This document shows positions 21,225 through 34,639 of a stretch of DNA of 64,000 bases, piece after piece. The number at the start of each line of letters is the position of its first letter. Position 1 is the first letter of the stretch. Both the position numbers and the translations under genes were made by a program. The notes beneath the pieces are model-generated. The model saw only the letters and a program-made list of their open reading frames with translations, made no database searches and had not been told where the DNA came from. This DNA is from Mesostigma viride (taxonomy: Eukaryota; Streptophyta; Mesostigmatophyceae; Mesostigmatales; Mesostigmataceae): assembly GCA_009746045.1 (NCBI GenBank), contig RPFO01001790.1:1-64000 (forward strand). The letters run 5' to 3'.

Positions 21225-24200
21225 TCCGAGGCGGGGGGGGCCAGCGGGAGCCCGAAAATTTCAGTTTCGTACGGCCGTTAGGCGGGCTGAGCCCCCTGCA
21301 TTTCACAGTTTCGAGCCGTTTTTTCCCATGCTCCCCGTCTGAACACGTTCAGTTCACTCATCTCGCAAAAAATTGCACGGAAATTGCGTGGGAAGTAGGC
21401 CGAACCGAATATTGAACAAAAAACCCGTTCAGAAATGTGTTCGAACTCAATTTTCGTTCAGTCTGAACACTCGAAATTTCCCGTTCAGTCTGAACCCTTA
21501 GTAAATCAAGTAGGATGTTTTGTAGATTTAGATTCGGCAAACAACATCCCCCCATCCGTATATGCCCCCCGGCATTTCTCGCGCATTTTGCTGAATTCGG
21601 TTTCTGTTCAGAACACCTCAGACTCGATCTTAGGAGGGTGTGACGGCGTTCAGGCCGGCGGTTACGGGCCGTAACTCGCGGCTCCGCAGGATTTCAGGAT
21701 TTGCCCTCGATCGTGGGGGTGCGATCATGCCGTACGGTACGGCGCCCGCGGCGGTGTCAGGATGTTCGGGGTTCTCCCTTGCGCAACACGATCGTAGTTA
21801 AGTAGTTGACAAGTTGGGGGCCCCTTCGGGGCCCAGACTTTTTGGCGCCTGAGCGGGCGATTGGCGCGTACACCCGCGGGGTGCGTCCTCGGGAACGCCG
21901 GCGCCACGCGGGGTGCGCAGTGCGAAGGGGCAGTGGCCGAGGGCGCCGAGGCGGGGGGGCCAGCGGGAGCCCAAAAATTTCGGTTTCGTACGGCCGTTTT
22001 GGGGGCTGAGCCCCCTGCTTTTCACAGTTTCGAGCCGTTTTTTGCCACGCTCCCCCGTCTGAACACGTTCAGTTCAGTCATCTCGCAAAATTGGCACGAA
22101 ATTGCGTGGGAAGTAGGCCGAACCGAAAATTTAACCGAAAACCGTTCAAATAGGGTTCGAACTAAATTTTCTGCACATTTCCGTTCAGTCTGAACACTCG
22201 AAATTTCCCGTTCAGTCTGAACCCTTAGTATCAAGTAGGATGTTTGGATAGAGATCCTTCGTAGTAACAAGTTAATCAGCCGTATATGCCCCCGGCATTT
22301 CTCGCGCATTTTGCTGAATTCAGCTTCTGTTCAGAACTTGAGACTCGATCTTAGGAGGGTGTGACGGCGTTCAGACTAGCGGTTACGGGCCGTAACTCGC
22401 GGCTCCGCAGGATTTCAGGATTTGCCCTCGTTCGTGGGGGTGCGATCAGGCCGTACGGTACGGCGCCCGCGGCGATGTCAGGATGTTCGGGTTTCTCCCT
22501 TGCGCAACACGATCGTAGTTAAGTAGTTGACAAGTTGGGGGCCCCTGCGGGGCCCAGACTTTTTGGCGCCTGAGCGGGCGATTGGCGCGTACACCCGCGG
22601 GATGCGTCCTCGGGAACGCCGGCGCCACGCGGGGTGCGCAGTGCGAAGGGGCAGTGGCCGAGGGCGCCGAGGCGGGGGGGCCAGCGGGAGCCCAAAAATT
22701 TCGGTTCCGTACGGCCGTTTTTGGGGCTGAGCCCCCTGCTTTTCACAGTTTCTAGCCGTTTTTTGCCACGCTCCCCGTCTGAACACGTTCAGTTGTGTCA
22801 TCCCGCTAAAATTGGCACGAAAATTGCGTGGGAAGTAGGCCGAACCGAAAATTTAACCGACAAACCGTTCAAAATAGGGTTCGAACTAAATTTTCCGCAC
22901 ACTTCTCGTTCAGTCTGAACAGTCGAAATTTCCCGTTCAGTCTGAACCCTTAGTATTTCTAGTATTTTGTTTGGAGAGAGATCCTTCGTGTATAAACTCT
23001 TCCTCCCAGCCGTATATGCCCCCCGGCATTTCTTGCGCATTTTGCTGAATTCAGCTTCTGTTCAGAATAGGTAAGACTCGATCTTAGGAGGGTGTGACGG
23101 CGTTCAGACTAGCGGTTACGGGCCGTTACTCGCGGCTCCGCAGGATTTCAGGATTTGCCCTCGTTCGTGGGGGTGCGATCAGGCCGTACGGTACGGCGCC
23201 CGCGGCGATGTCAGGATGTTCGGGTTTCTCCCTTGCGCAACACGATCGTAGTTAAGTAGTTGACAAGTTGGGGGCCCCTGCGGGGCCCAGACTTTTTGGC
23301 GCCTGAGCGGGCGATTGGCGCGTACACCCGCGGGGTGCGTCCTCGGGAACGCCGGCGCCACGCGGGGCGCAGTGCGAAGGGGCAGTGGCCGAGGGCGCCG
23401 AGGCGGGGGGGCCAGCGGGAGCCCAAAAATTTCGGCTTCGTACGGCCCGTTTTTTGCAACGCTCCCCGTCTGAACACGTTCAGTTCAGTCATCTCGTTAG
23501 AATTGGCACGAAATTGCGTGGGAAGTAGGCCGAACCGAAAATTTAACCGAAAAACCGTTCAGAATAGGGTTCGAACTAAATTTCCGCACATTTCCCGTTC
23601 AGTCTGAACACTAGAAATTTCCCGTTCAGTCTGAACCCTTAGTATTTCAAGTAGGATGTTTGGATAGAGATCCTTCGTAGTAAAAGTTAATCAGCCGTAT
23701 ATGCCCCCGGCATTTCTTGCGCATTTTGCTGAATTCAGCTTCTGTTCAGAATGGTGACACTCGATCTTAGGAGGGTGTGACGGCGTTCAGACTAGCGGTT
23801 ACGGGCCGTTACTCGCGGCTCCGCAGGATTTCAGGATTTGCCCTCGTTCGTGGGGGTGCGATCAGGCCGTACGGTACGGCGCCCGCGGCGATGTCAGGAT
23901 GTTCGGGTTTCTCCCTTGCGCAACACGATCGTAGTTAGTAGTTGACAAGTTGGGGGCCCCTGCGGGGCCCAGACTTTTTGGCGCCTGAGCGGGCGATTGG
24001 CGCGTACACCCGCGGGATGCGTCCTCGGGAACGCCGGCGCCACGCGGGGTGCGCAGTGCGAAGGGGCAGTGGCCGAGGGCGCCGAGGCGGGGGGGCCAGC
24101 GGGAGCCCAAAAATTTCGGTTCCGTACGGCCGTTTTTGGGGCTGAGCCCCCTGCTTTTCACAGTTTCTAGCCGTTTTTTGCCACGCTCCCCGTCTGAACA

Positions 24201-27200
24201 CGTTCAGTTGTGTCATCCCGCTAAAATTGGCACGAAAATTGCGTGGGAAGTAGGCCGAACCGAAAATTTAACCGACAAACCGTTCAAAATAGGGTTCGAA
24301 CTAAATTTTCCGCACACTTCTCGTTCAGTCTGAACAGTCGAAATTTCCCGTTCAGTCTGAACCCTTAGTATTTCTAGTATTTTGTTTGGAGAGAGATCCT
24401 TCGTGTATAAACTCTTCCTCCCAGCCGTATATGCCCCCCGGCATTTCTTGCGCATTTTGCTGAATTCAGCTTCTGTTCAGAATAGGTAAGACTCGATCTT
24501 AGGAGGGTGTGACGGCGTTCAGACTAGCGGTTACGGGCCGTTACTCGCGGCTCCGCAGGATTTCAGGATTTGCCCTCGTTCGTGGGGGTGCGATCAGGCC
24601 GTACGGTACGGCGCCCGCGGCGATGTCAGGATGTTCGGGTTTCTCCCTTGCGCAACACGATCGTAGTTAAGTAGTTGACAAGTTGGGGGCCCCTGCGGGG
24701 CCCAGACTTTTTGGCGCCTGAGCGGGCGATTGGCGCGTACACCCGCGGGATGCGTCCTCGGGAACGCCGGCGCCACGCGGGGTGCGCAGTGCGAAGGGGC
24801 AGTGGCCGAGGGCGCCGAGGCGGGGGGGCCAGCGGGAGCCCAAAAATTTCGGTTCCGTACGGCCGTTTTTGGGGCTGAGCCCCCTGCTTTTCACAGTTTC
24901 TAGCCGTTTTTTGCCACGCTCCCCGTCTGAACACGTTCAGTTGTGTCATCCCGCTAAAATTGGCACGAAAATTGCGTGGGAAGTAGGCCGAACCGAAAAT
25001 TTAACCGACAAACCGTTCAAAATAGGGTTCGAACTAAATTTTCCGCACACTTCTCGTTCAGTCTGAACAGTCGAAATTTCCCGTTCAGTCTGAACCCTTA
25101 GTATTTCTAGTATTTTGTTTGGAGAGAGATCCTTCGTGTATAAACTCTTCCTCCCAGCCGTATATGCCCCCCGGCATTTCTTGCGCATTTTGCTGAATTC
25201 AGCTTCTGTTCAGAATAGGTAAGACTCGATCTTAGGAGGGTGTGACGGCGTTCAGACTAGCGGTTACGGGCCGTTACTCGCGGCTCCGCAGGATTTCAGG
25301 ATTTGCCCTCGTTCGTGGGGGTGCGATCAGGCCGTACGGTACGGCGCCCGCGGCGATGTCAGGATGTTCGGGTTTCTCCCTTGCGCAACACGATCGTAGT
25401 TAAGTAGTTGACAAGTTGGGGGCCCCTGCGGGGCCCAGACTTTTTGGCGCCTGAGCGGGCGATTGGCGCGTACACCCGCGGGATGCGTCCTCGGGAACGC
25501 CGGCGCCACGCGGGGTGCGCAGTGCGAAGGGGCAGTGGCCGAGGGCGCCGAGGCGGGGGGGCCAGCGGGAGCCCAAAAATTTCGGTTCCGTACGGCCGTT
25601 TTTGGGGCTGAGCCCCCTGCTTTTCACAGTTTCTAGCCGTTTTTTGCCACGCTCCCCGTCTGAACACGTTCAGTTGTGTCATCCCGCTAAAATTGGCACG
25701 AAAATTGCGTGGGAAGTAGGCCGAACCGAAAATTTAACCGACAAACCGTTCAAAATAGGGTTCGAACTAAATTTTCCGCACACTTCTCGTTCAGTCTGAA
25801 CAGTCGAAATTTCCCGTTCAGTCTGAACCCTTAGTATTTCTAGTATTTTGTTTGGAGAGAGATCCTTCGTGTATAAACTCTTCCTCCCAGCCGTATATGC
25901 CCCCCGGCATTTCTTGCGCATTTTGCTGAATTCAGCTTCTGTTCAGAATAGGTAAGACTCGATCTTAGGAGGGTGTGACGGCGTTCAGACTAGCGGTTAC
26001 GGGCCGTTACTCGCGGCTCCGCAGGATTTCAGGATTTGCCCTCGTTCGTGGGGGTGCGATCAGGCCGTACGGTACGGCGCCCGCGGCGATGTCAGGATGT
26101 TCGGGTTTCTCCCTTGCGCAACACGATCGTAGTTAAGTAGTTGACAAGTTGGGGGCCCCTGCGGGGCCCAGACTTTTTGGCGCCTGAGCGGGCGATTGGC
26201 GCGTACACCCGCGGGATGCGTCCTCGGGAACGCCGGCGCCACGCGGGGTGCGCAGTGCGAAGGGGCAGTGGCCGAGGGCGCCGAGGCGGGGGGGCCAGCG
26301 GGAGCCCAAAAATTTCGGTTCCGTACGGCCGTTTTTGGGGCTGAGCCCCCTGCTTTTCACAGTTTCTAGCCGTTTTTTGCCACGCTCCCCGTCTGAACAC
26401 GTTCAGTTGTGTCATCCCGCTAAAATTGGCACGAAAATTGCGTGGGAAGTAGGCCGAACCGAAAATTTAACCGACAAACCGTTCAAAATAGGGTTCGAAC
26501 TAAATTTTCCGCACACTTCTCGTTCAGTCTGAACAGTCGAAATTTCCCGTTCAGTCTGAACCCTTAGTATTTCTAGTATTTTGTTTGGAGAGAGATCCTT
26601 CGTGTATAAACTCTTCCTCCCAGCCGTATATGCCCCCCGGCATTTCTTGCGCATTTTGCTGAATTCAGCTTCTGTTCAGAATAGGTAAGACTCGATCTTA
26701 GGAGGGTGTGACGGCGTTCAGACTAGCGGTTACGGGCCGTTACTCGCGGCTCCGCAGGATTTCAGGATTTGCCCTCGTTCGTGGGGGTGCGATCAGGCCG
26801 TACGGTACGGCGCCCGCGGCGATGTCAGGATGTTCGGGTTTCTCCCTTGCGCAACACGATCGTAGTTAAGTAGTTGACAAGTTGGGGGCCCCTGCGGGGC
26901 CCAGACTTTTTGGCGCCTGAGCGGGCGATTGGCGCGTACACCCGCGGGATGCGTCCTCGGGAACGCCGGCGCCACGCGGGGTGCGCAGTGCGAAGGGGCA
27001 GTGGCCGAGGGCGCCGAGGCGGGGGGGCCAGCGGGAGCCCAAAAATTTCGGTTCCGTACGGCCGTTTTTGGGGCTGAGCCCCCTGCTTTTCACAGTTTCT
27101 AGCCGTTTTTTGCCACGCTCCCCGTCTGAACACGTTCAGTTGTGTCATCCCGCTAAAATTGGCACGAAAATTGCGTGGGAAGTAGGCCGAACCGAAAATT

Positions 27201-30200
27201 TAACCGACAAACCGTTCAAAATAGGGTTCGAACTAAATTTTCCGCACACTTCTCGTTCAGTCTGAACAGTCGAAATTTCCCGTTCAGTCTGAACCCTTAG
27301 TATTTCTAGTATTTTGTTTGGAGAGAGATCCTTCGTGTATAAACTCTTCCTCCCAGCCGTATATGCCCCCCGGCATTTCTTGCGCATTTTGCTGAATTCA
27401 GCTTCTGTTCAGAATAGGTAAGACTCGATCTTAGGAGGGTGTGACGGCGTTCAGACTAGCGGTTACGGGCCGTTACTCGCGGCTCCGCAGGATTTCAGGA
27501 TTTGCCCTCGTTCGTGGGGGTGCGATCAGGCCGTACGGTACGGCGCCCGCGGCGATGTCAGGATGTTCGGGTTTCTCCCTTGCGCAACACGATCGTAGTT
27601 AAGTAGTTGACAAGTTGGGGGCCCCTGCGGGGCCCAGACTTTTTGGCGCCTGAGCGGGCGATTGGCGCGTACACCCGCGGGATGCGTCCTCGGGAACGCC
27701 GGCGCCACGCGGGGTGCGCAGTGCGAAGGGGCAGTGGCCGAGGGCGCCGAGGCGGGGGGGCCAGCGGGAGCCCAAAAATTTCGGTTCCGTACGGCCGTTT
27801 TTGGGGCTGAGCCCCCTGCTTTTCACAGTTTCTAGCCGTTTTTTGCCACGCTCCCCGTCTGAACACGTTCAGTTGTGTCATCCCGCTAAAATTGGCACGA
27901 AAATTGCGTGGGAAGTAGGCCGAACCGAAAATTTAACCGACAAACCGTTCAAAATAGGGTTCGAACTAAATTTTCCGCACACTTCTCGTTCAGTCTGAAC
28001 AGTCGAAATTTCCCGTTCAGTCTGAACCCTTAGTATTTCTAGTATTTTGTTTGGAGAGAGATCCTTCGTGTATAAACTCTTCCTCCCAGCCGTATATGCC
28101 CCCCGGCATTTCTTGCGCATTTTGCTGAATTCAGCTTCTGTTCAGAATAGGTAAGACTCGATCTTAGGAGGGTGTGACGGCGTTCAGACTAGCGGTTACG
28201 GGCCGTTACTCGCGGCTCCGCAGGATTTCAGGATTTGCCCTCGTTCGTGGGGGTGCGATCAGGCCGTACGGTACGGCGCCCGCGGCGATGTCAGGATGTT
28301 CGGGTTTCTCCCTTGCGCAACACGATCGTAGTTAAGTAGTTGACAAGTTGGGGGCCCCTGCGGGGCCCAGACTTTTTGGCGCCTGAGCGGGCGATTGGCG
28401 CGTACACCCGCGGGATGCGTCCTCGGGAACGCCGGCGCCACGCGGGGTGCGCAGTGCGAAGGGGCAGTGGCCGAGGGCGCCGAGGCGGGGGGGCCAGCGG
28501 GAGCCCAAAAATTTCGGTTCCGTACGGCCGTTTTTGGGGCTGAGCCCCCTGCTTTTCACAGTTTCTAGCCGTTTTTTGCCACGCTCCCCGTCTGAACACG
28601 TTCAGTTGTGTCATCCCGCTAAAATTGGCACGAAAATTGCGTGGGAAGTAGGCCGAACCGAAAATTTAACCGACAAACCGTTCAAAATAGGGTTCGAACT
28701 AAATTTTCCGCACACTTCTCGTTCAGTCTGAACAGTCGAAATTTCCCGTTCAGTCTGAACCCTTAGTATTTCTAGTATTTTGTTTGGAGAGAGATCCTTC
28801 GTGTATAAACTCTTCCTCCCAGCCGTATATGCCCCCCGGCATTTCTTGCGCATTTTGCTGAATTCAGCTTCTGTTCAGAATAGGTAAGACTCGATCTTAG
28901 GAGGGTGTGACGGCGTTCAGACTAGCGGTTACGGGCCGTTACTCGCGGCTCCGCAGGATTTCAGGATTTGCCCTCGTTCGTGGGGGTGCGATCAGGCCGT
29001 ACGGTACGGCGCCCGCGGCGATGTCAGGATGTTCGGGTTTCTCCCTTGCGCAACACGATCGTAGTTAAGTAGTTGACAAGTTGGGGGCCCCTGCGGGGCC
29101 CAGACTTTTTGGCGCCTGAGCGGGCGATTGGCGCGTACACCCGCGGGATGCGTCCTCGGGAACGCCGGCGCCACGCGGGGTGCGCAGTGCGAAGGGGCAG
29201 TGGCCGAGGGCGCCGAGGCGGGGGGGCCAGCGGGAGCCCAAAAATTTCGGTTCCGTACGGCCGTTTTTGGGGCTGAGCCCCCTGCTTTTCACAGTTTCTA
29301 GCCGTTTTTTGCCACGCTCCCCGTCTGAACACGTTCAGTTGTGTCATCCCGCTAAAATTGGCACGAAAATTGCGTGGGAAGTAGGCCGAACCGAAAATTT
29401 AACCGACAAACCGTTCAAAATAGGGTTCGAACTAAATTTTCCGCACACTTCTCGTTCAGTCTGAACAGTCGAAATTTCCCGTTCAGTCTGAACCCTTAGT
29501 ATTTCTAGTATTTTGTTTGGAGAGAGATCCTTCGTGTATAAACTCTTCCTCCCAGCCGTATATGCCCCCCGGCATTTCTTGCGCATTTTGCTGAATTCAG
29601 CTTCTGTTCAGAATAGGTAAGACTCGATCTTAGGAGGGTGTGACGGCGTTCAGACTAGCGGTTACGGGCCGTTACTCGCGGCTCCGCAGGATTTCAGGAT
29701 TTGCCCTCGTTCGTGGGGGTGCGATCAGGCCGTACGGTACGGCGCCCGCGGCGATGTCAGGATGTTCGGGTTTCTCCCTTGCGCAACACGATCGTAGTTA
29801 AGTAGTTGACAAGTTGGGGGCCCCTGCGGGGCCCAGACTTTTTGGCGCCTGAGCGGGCGATTGGCGCGTACACCCGCGGGATGCGTCCTCGGGAACGCCG
29901 GCGCCACGCGGGGTGCGCAGTGCGAAGGGGCAGTGGCCGAGGGCGCCGAGGCGGGGGGGCCAGCGGGAGCCCAAAAATTTCGGTTCCGTACGGCCGTTTT
30001 TGGGGCTGAGCCCCCTGCTTTTCACAGTTTCTAGCCGTTTTTTGCCACGCTCCCCGTCTGAACACGTTCAGTTGTGTCATCCCGCTAAAATTGGCACGAA
30101 AATTGCGTGGGAAGTAGGCCGAACCGAAAATTTAACCGACAAACCGTTCAAAATAGGGTTCGAACTAAATTTTCCGCACACTTCTCGTTCAGTCTGAACA

Positions 30201-30800
30201 GTCGAAATTTCCCGTTCAGTCTGAACCCTTAGTATTTCTAGTATTTTGTTTGGAGAGAGATCCTTCGTGTATAAACTCTTCCTCCCAGCCGTATATGCCC
30301 CCCGGCATTTCTTGCGCATTTTGCTGAATTCAGCTTCTGTTCAGAATAGGTAAGACTCGATCTTAGGAGGGTGTGACGGCGTTCAGACTAGCGGTTACGG
30401 GCCGTTACTCGCGGCTCCGCAGGATTTCAGGATTTGCCCTCGATCGTGGGGGTGCGATCAGGCCGTACGGTACGGCGCCCGCGGCGGTGTCAGGATGTTC
30501 GGGGTTCTCCCTTGCGCAACACGATCGTAGTTAAGTAGTTGACAAGTTGGGGGCCCCTTCGGGGCCCGGACTTTTTGGCGCCTGAGCGGGCGATTGGCGC
30601 GTACACCCGCGGGGTGCGTCCTCGGGAACGCCGGCGCCACGCGGGGTGCGCAGTGCGAAGGGGCAGTGGCCGAGGGCGCCGAGGCGGGGGGGCCAGCGGG
30701 AGCCCAAAATTTTCGGTTTCGTACGGCCGTTTGGCGGGCTGAGCCCCCTGCTTTTCCCAGCTTCGAGCCGTTTCCTGGCACGCGCCCCGTCTGAACACGT
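21225..30800. repeat. 733-bp satellite array 1 (about 12 units)
   Basis: Taking GTTGACAAG as unit start, units begin near 21806, 22527, 23260, 23942 and then every 733 bp to 29806 and 30539. The unit at 23260 has lost about 51 bp in its GC-rich half. Units from 23942 to 29806 look identical or nearly so. Each unit has a GC-rich half with the stem GGGCCCC-TGC-GGGGCCC and an AT-richer half with palindromes of GTTCAG/CTGAAC, a TATA-like GTGTATAAAC and GCCGTACGGTACGGC. Repeated ORFs of 60-107 codons occur on both strands but are shadows of the repeat. Confidence 0.95.
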
Positions 30801-32138
30801 TCAGGCAAGTCATCTCGCTAAAGGTCCACAGGGACGAAATAATTACGTACATGCAAATTCTAGGCTATGGCGGTGCAGAAAACTGATTGGTGTAGGAGCA
30901 TCGATGCATGGATTCGTTCCAAATATTGTAGGCATTTTTTATGAGTTATGGCTGGGTGTAGTTCGTGGCATGTTTCCCTACCCTTTTGGGAATGCCCTTG
31001 GGGCCAGGCCAGGTCAGAATATGCCGCCCTGGCCGGCCAAGCCGCTGGGGGCCTGCCAGACCAAAGTCCCTATATGAGTGTGCTTTGGTCCCAGTATGGA
31101 CACTCAACTGTTTTAGGTTAGTTTGTGGACATTACCATGCAAGGTGCAACTGGCTCCTATTGTTAGGCGCGAGTTGGACACGATTTGAGGGCTAAAAGCT
31201 AAAATTGTTTGCTGACACAGCTAGCCCGCAACACACGTAGCATAGGTGTCACACTTCATGTACTGTTCAAGTTGGGACACGATGCAGACAATGTTTGTTC
31301 TGGACAACTCTGATTTATTATAATGAGTTGTCTTGAGCACTTCATAATGAGATTAGCACAGCTCATTTTAAGACACACCACCGCATCTTTATCAAACAAT
31401 CCCATCCAATTCCCAACTTCACCATGGAATGGCCATCAAATGTTAGCATGTGCACGATCGCTCATGCCCACTTCAAAATCACCTGAAGAAAGAAAGTTTT
31501 GTATTCGCTAACTTCTTTATAACCACCACCAGTATGGGGCAACCACAGGCCCTCACTGTGACCACTGTGACCACCGCAAGGGCACGCCATCACATGCAGC
31601 CATAAATGTATCTAACGAAGCAAGGCCAGCTGGTATCCAGGCGGCATGTTGCCACCACACACGTCTCGGTTACGGCGCGGTCACCCATCTTCATGTCCCT
31701 GCAAATATGCACCCCATAACAACGTGTGACAACCCACAAGACCCCACGGTGCCCTTTTGCGGGATCGCAGGGCATGGCAGGGCATGTGCGTGTGTACCAC
31801 CCCTACCTGCCTGCCCAACGCCCCACTCCCCATGCCCCAAGTTTCATGGCTCGTGGCCTAGGTCCCCTGCCCCGTCCCACCTGCCCACTGTGCCCTTGCT
31901 TGTGACTTGCCTCTGACCACATCACGTGCAGGTGGCTGAGGGCCTGCCCCATGCCCCAGTCCCCACGACCTGTGACTCATAGCTTCAGAAAGGCTTCCCC
32001 TGCCCCCTGCCGCCTGGACCCTGCCCCCCGCCCCCTCCCCCTTCCCCCTGTCCCCATGCCCTCCTCCCTGTGGTGCCACCGCTGGCTGGCTTGCCAATAA
32101 TCACATCTCGTGCATGTGGCTGCCTTGCTTGCTTGCTT

Positions 32139-32670
<532 letters not shown>

Positions 32671-33012
32671 CCTGACCCATGCCACATACCCCACGCCCCA
32701 AGCCTCGTGCCCCATGTCCCCAAGTTTCATGGCTCGTGCCCCAGGTCCCCTGACCCGTCCCACCTGCCCACTGTGCCTTTGCTTGTGTCTTGCCTCTGAC
32801 CACATCACGTGCAGGTGGCTGAGGGCCTGCCCCATGCCCCAGTCCCCACGACCTGTGACTCATAGCTTCAGAGAGGCTCCCCCTGCCCCCTGCCGCCTGG
32901 ACCCTGCCCCCGCCCCCTCCCCCTTCCCCCTGTCCCCATGCCCTCCTCCCTGTGGTGCCCCCGCTGGCTGGCTTGCCAATAATCACATCTCGTGCATGTG
33001 GCTGCCTTGCTT

Positions 33013-33152
<140 letters not shown>

Positions 33153-33710
33153 CCTGACCCATGCAACATACCCCACAACCCAAGCCTCATGCCCCATGTC
33201 CCCTGCCAGTCTGCCTGCCTACACATGCAAAGGAAACAAACATGGCCCCGCTGGCACAATGCAAAGCACACCTGGTTGATCAGGTAGCGGGCACGCCTGC
33301 AGAATGAGACATCAAAATTACACAGCCAGCAAAGCAAAATTCAGTGTGCAAGCCAATGGGGCCTACGTTTGACAGCAACTATGATGAATCCATGTAGAAA
33401 AATGGCACAACGCATGGTTGCCCACCTGCACGTACAGCCCAGTAAAAATTCACGTGCAGCAAACTGTCTACCTATGCGTGAATTTGGCTTCAGCCCAGTA
33501 AAAATCTGCACAACACAAATATTGCACAGCCATTAGAGCAAAGCAAAATGTTCACTGTTCAAGCCACTTGGGCTAACTTTGGATATGCTGGATGGAAGCA
33601 ATATAGCACAGCATGACACACCCCGTGGACGCTCACCTTCACCCATATAGCCCAGTGAAAACTCACGTGCAAAGCAAGGCAGCTTATCACACGCAAAACC
33701 AACATCAACG

Positions 33711-33930
33711 TCAGGCAGCACAGCAGTCAACGACTCCCAAAATTGGTGCATGAGCAATCATCCATGAGCAATCATGGGCTTTCCCTGCCCAGTCTGTTCC
33801 AGAAGAAAGCAACACGGATAACGTGGCAATGACATTCCCAAGGAGAATGAAGAGGACGCACCCCACGGATACGACAATGGAAGACAGACTCTTGGTCCGG
33901 TAGGTGCACGCTGCGACCAAGAAAATTCGT
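33711..33930 (-). pseudogene. Membrane-helix exon fragment, composite C
   Basis: Same frame and helix as in B, open from the acceptor at 33931 to a stop at 33711. Confidence 0.4.
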
Positions 33931-34339
33931 CTGGAAAAAGGGAAATTGCATAAGATGACGGTAAACGTAAATCACATTAGATAAAAGCAGATACATTGAC
34001 CACATCTTTGACACAAATCGCCATCGCCAGCGTTCGTCCCGTGCCAAGCAATCCAGCGCTCAATCGCCATTGTCTATGGTGACACCAGACATTCGTTTGC
34101 CCCATCCCACGTCTTCCATGAACAGCAAAACTGATTTTACTAGGCGTGAAATACGTAAAACTGAAGAATGACGACAATGAAACAAAACAATCTGATGACG
34201 ACGTTCAATTTCCAGGTCGCTGGCTATTGTACAGCAAATGCCATAGCGACACGGACCTCTCCCACGCAGGTAGCACGGGGTTGACGCCCCGCCAGCTCAG
34301 AAAGTTTCCTACGTACTCTTCCAATACAAATTGTTGAAG

Positions 34340-34605
34340 TATAAAAGCCAGGAATTCGCATTCCCCATCCCGATTTTACATGCTACGTCGCCCGCCATTG
34401 CCAGCCAGCAACAACTATGATTGCTTCCGCAGCACGTTGCTTTGTTTCATTAACATTTTTTGCCCCGACCATGCCGCTTTTATTATTCACGTTCACTTTA
34501 CCCATTGCCACTGCCCAGCCTGGTGCGTTCGACGCGACGCTCGCCCCGCCCTGCACGCGAACTAAAATTTGGTACGGTTCGACCGGTCCAACTTTCCCCG
34601 GTTGA
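34340..34605 (+). pseudogene. TATA box and signal-peptide-like ORF, composite C
   Basis: TATAAAAG at 34340-34347 and ATG at 34417 open a 62-codon frame with the same hydrophobic core. It stops at 34605 after a local change of CCCCGTT to CCCCGGTTG. Confidence 0.4.
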
Positions 34606-34639
34606 CCTGAACACTTCAAGTCCGTATTTTTGTCAGGGT

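Noticed and set aside
25020..25040. tRNA-like B box (GGGTTCGAACT) in the 733-bp unit
   Set aside because: Only the first eight positions fit the consensus, the A-box candidate is poor, and no cloverleaf could be drawn.
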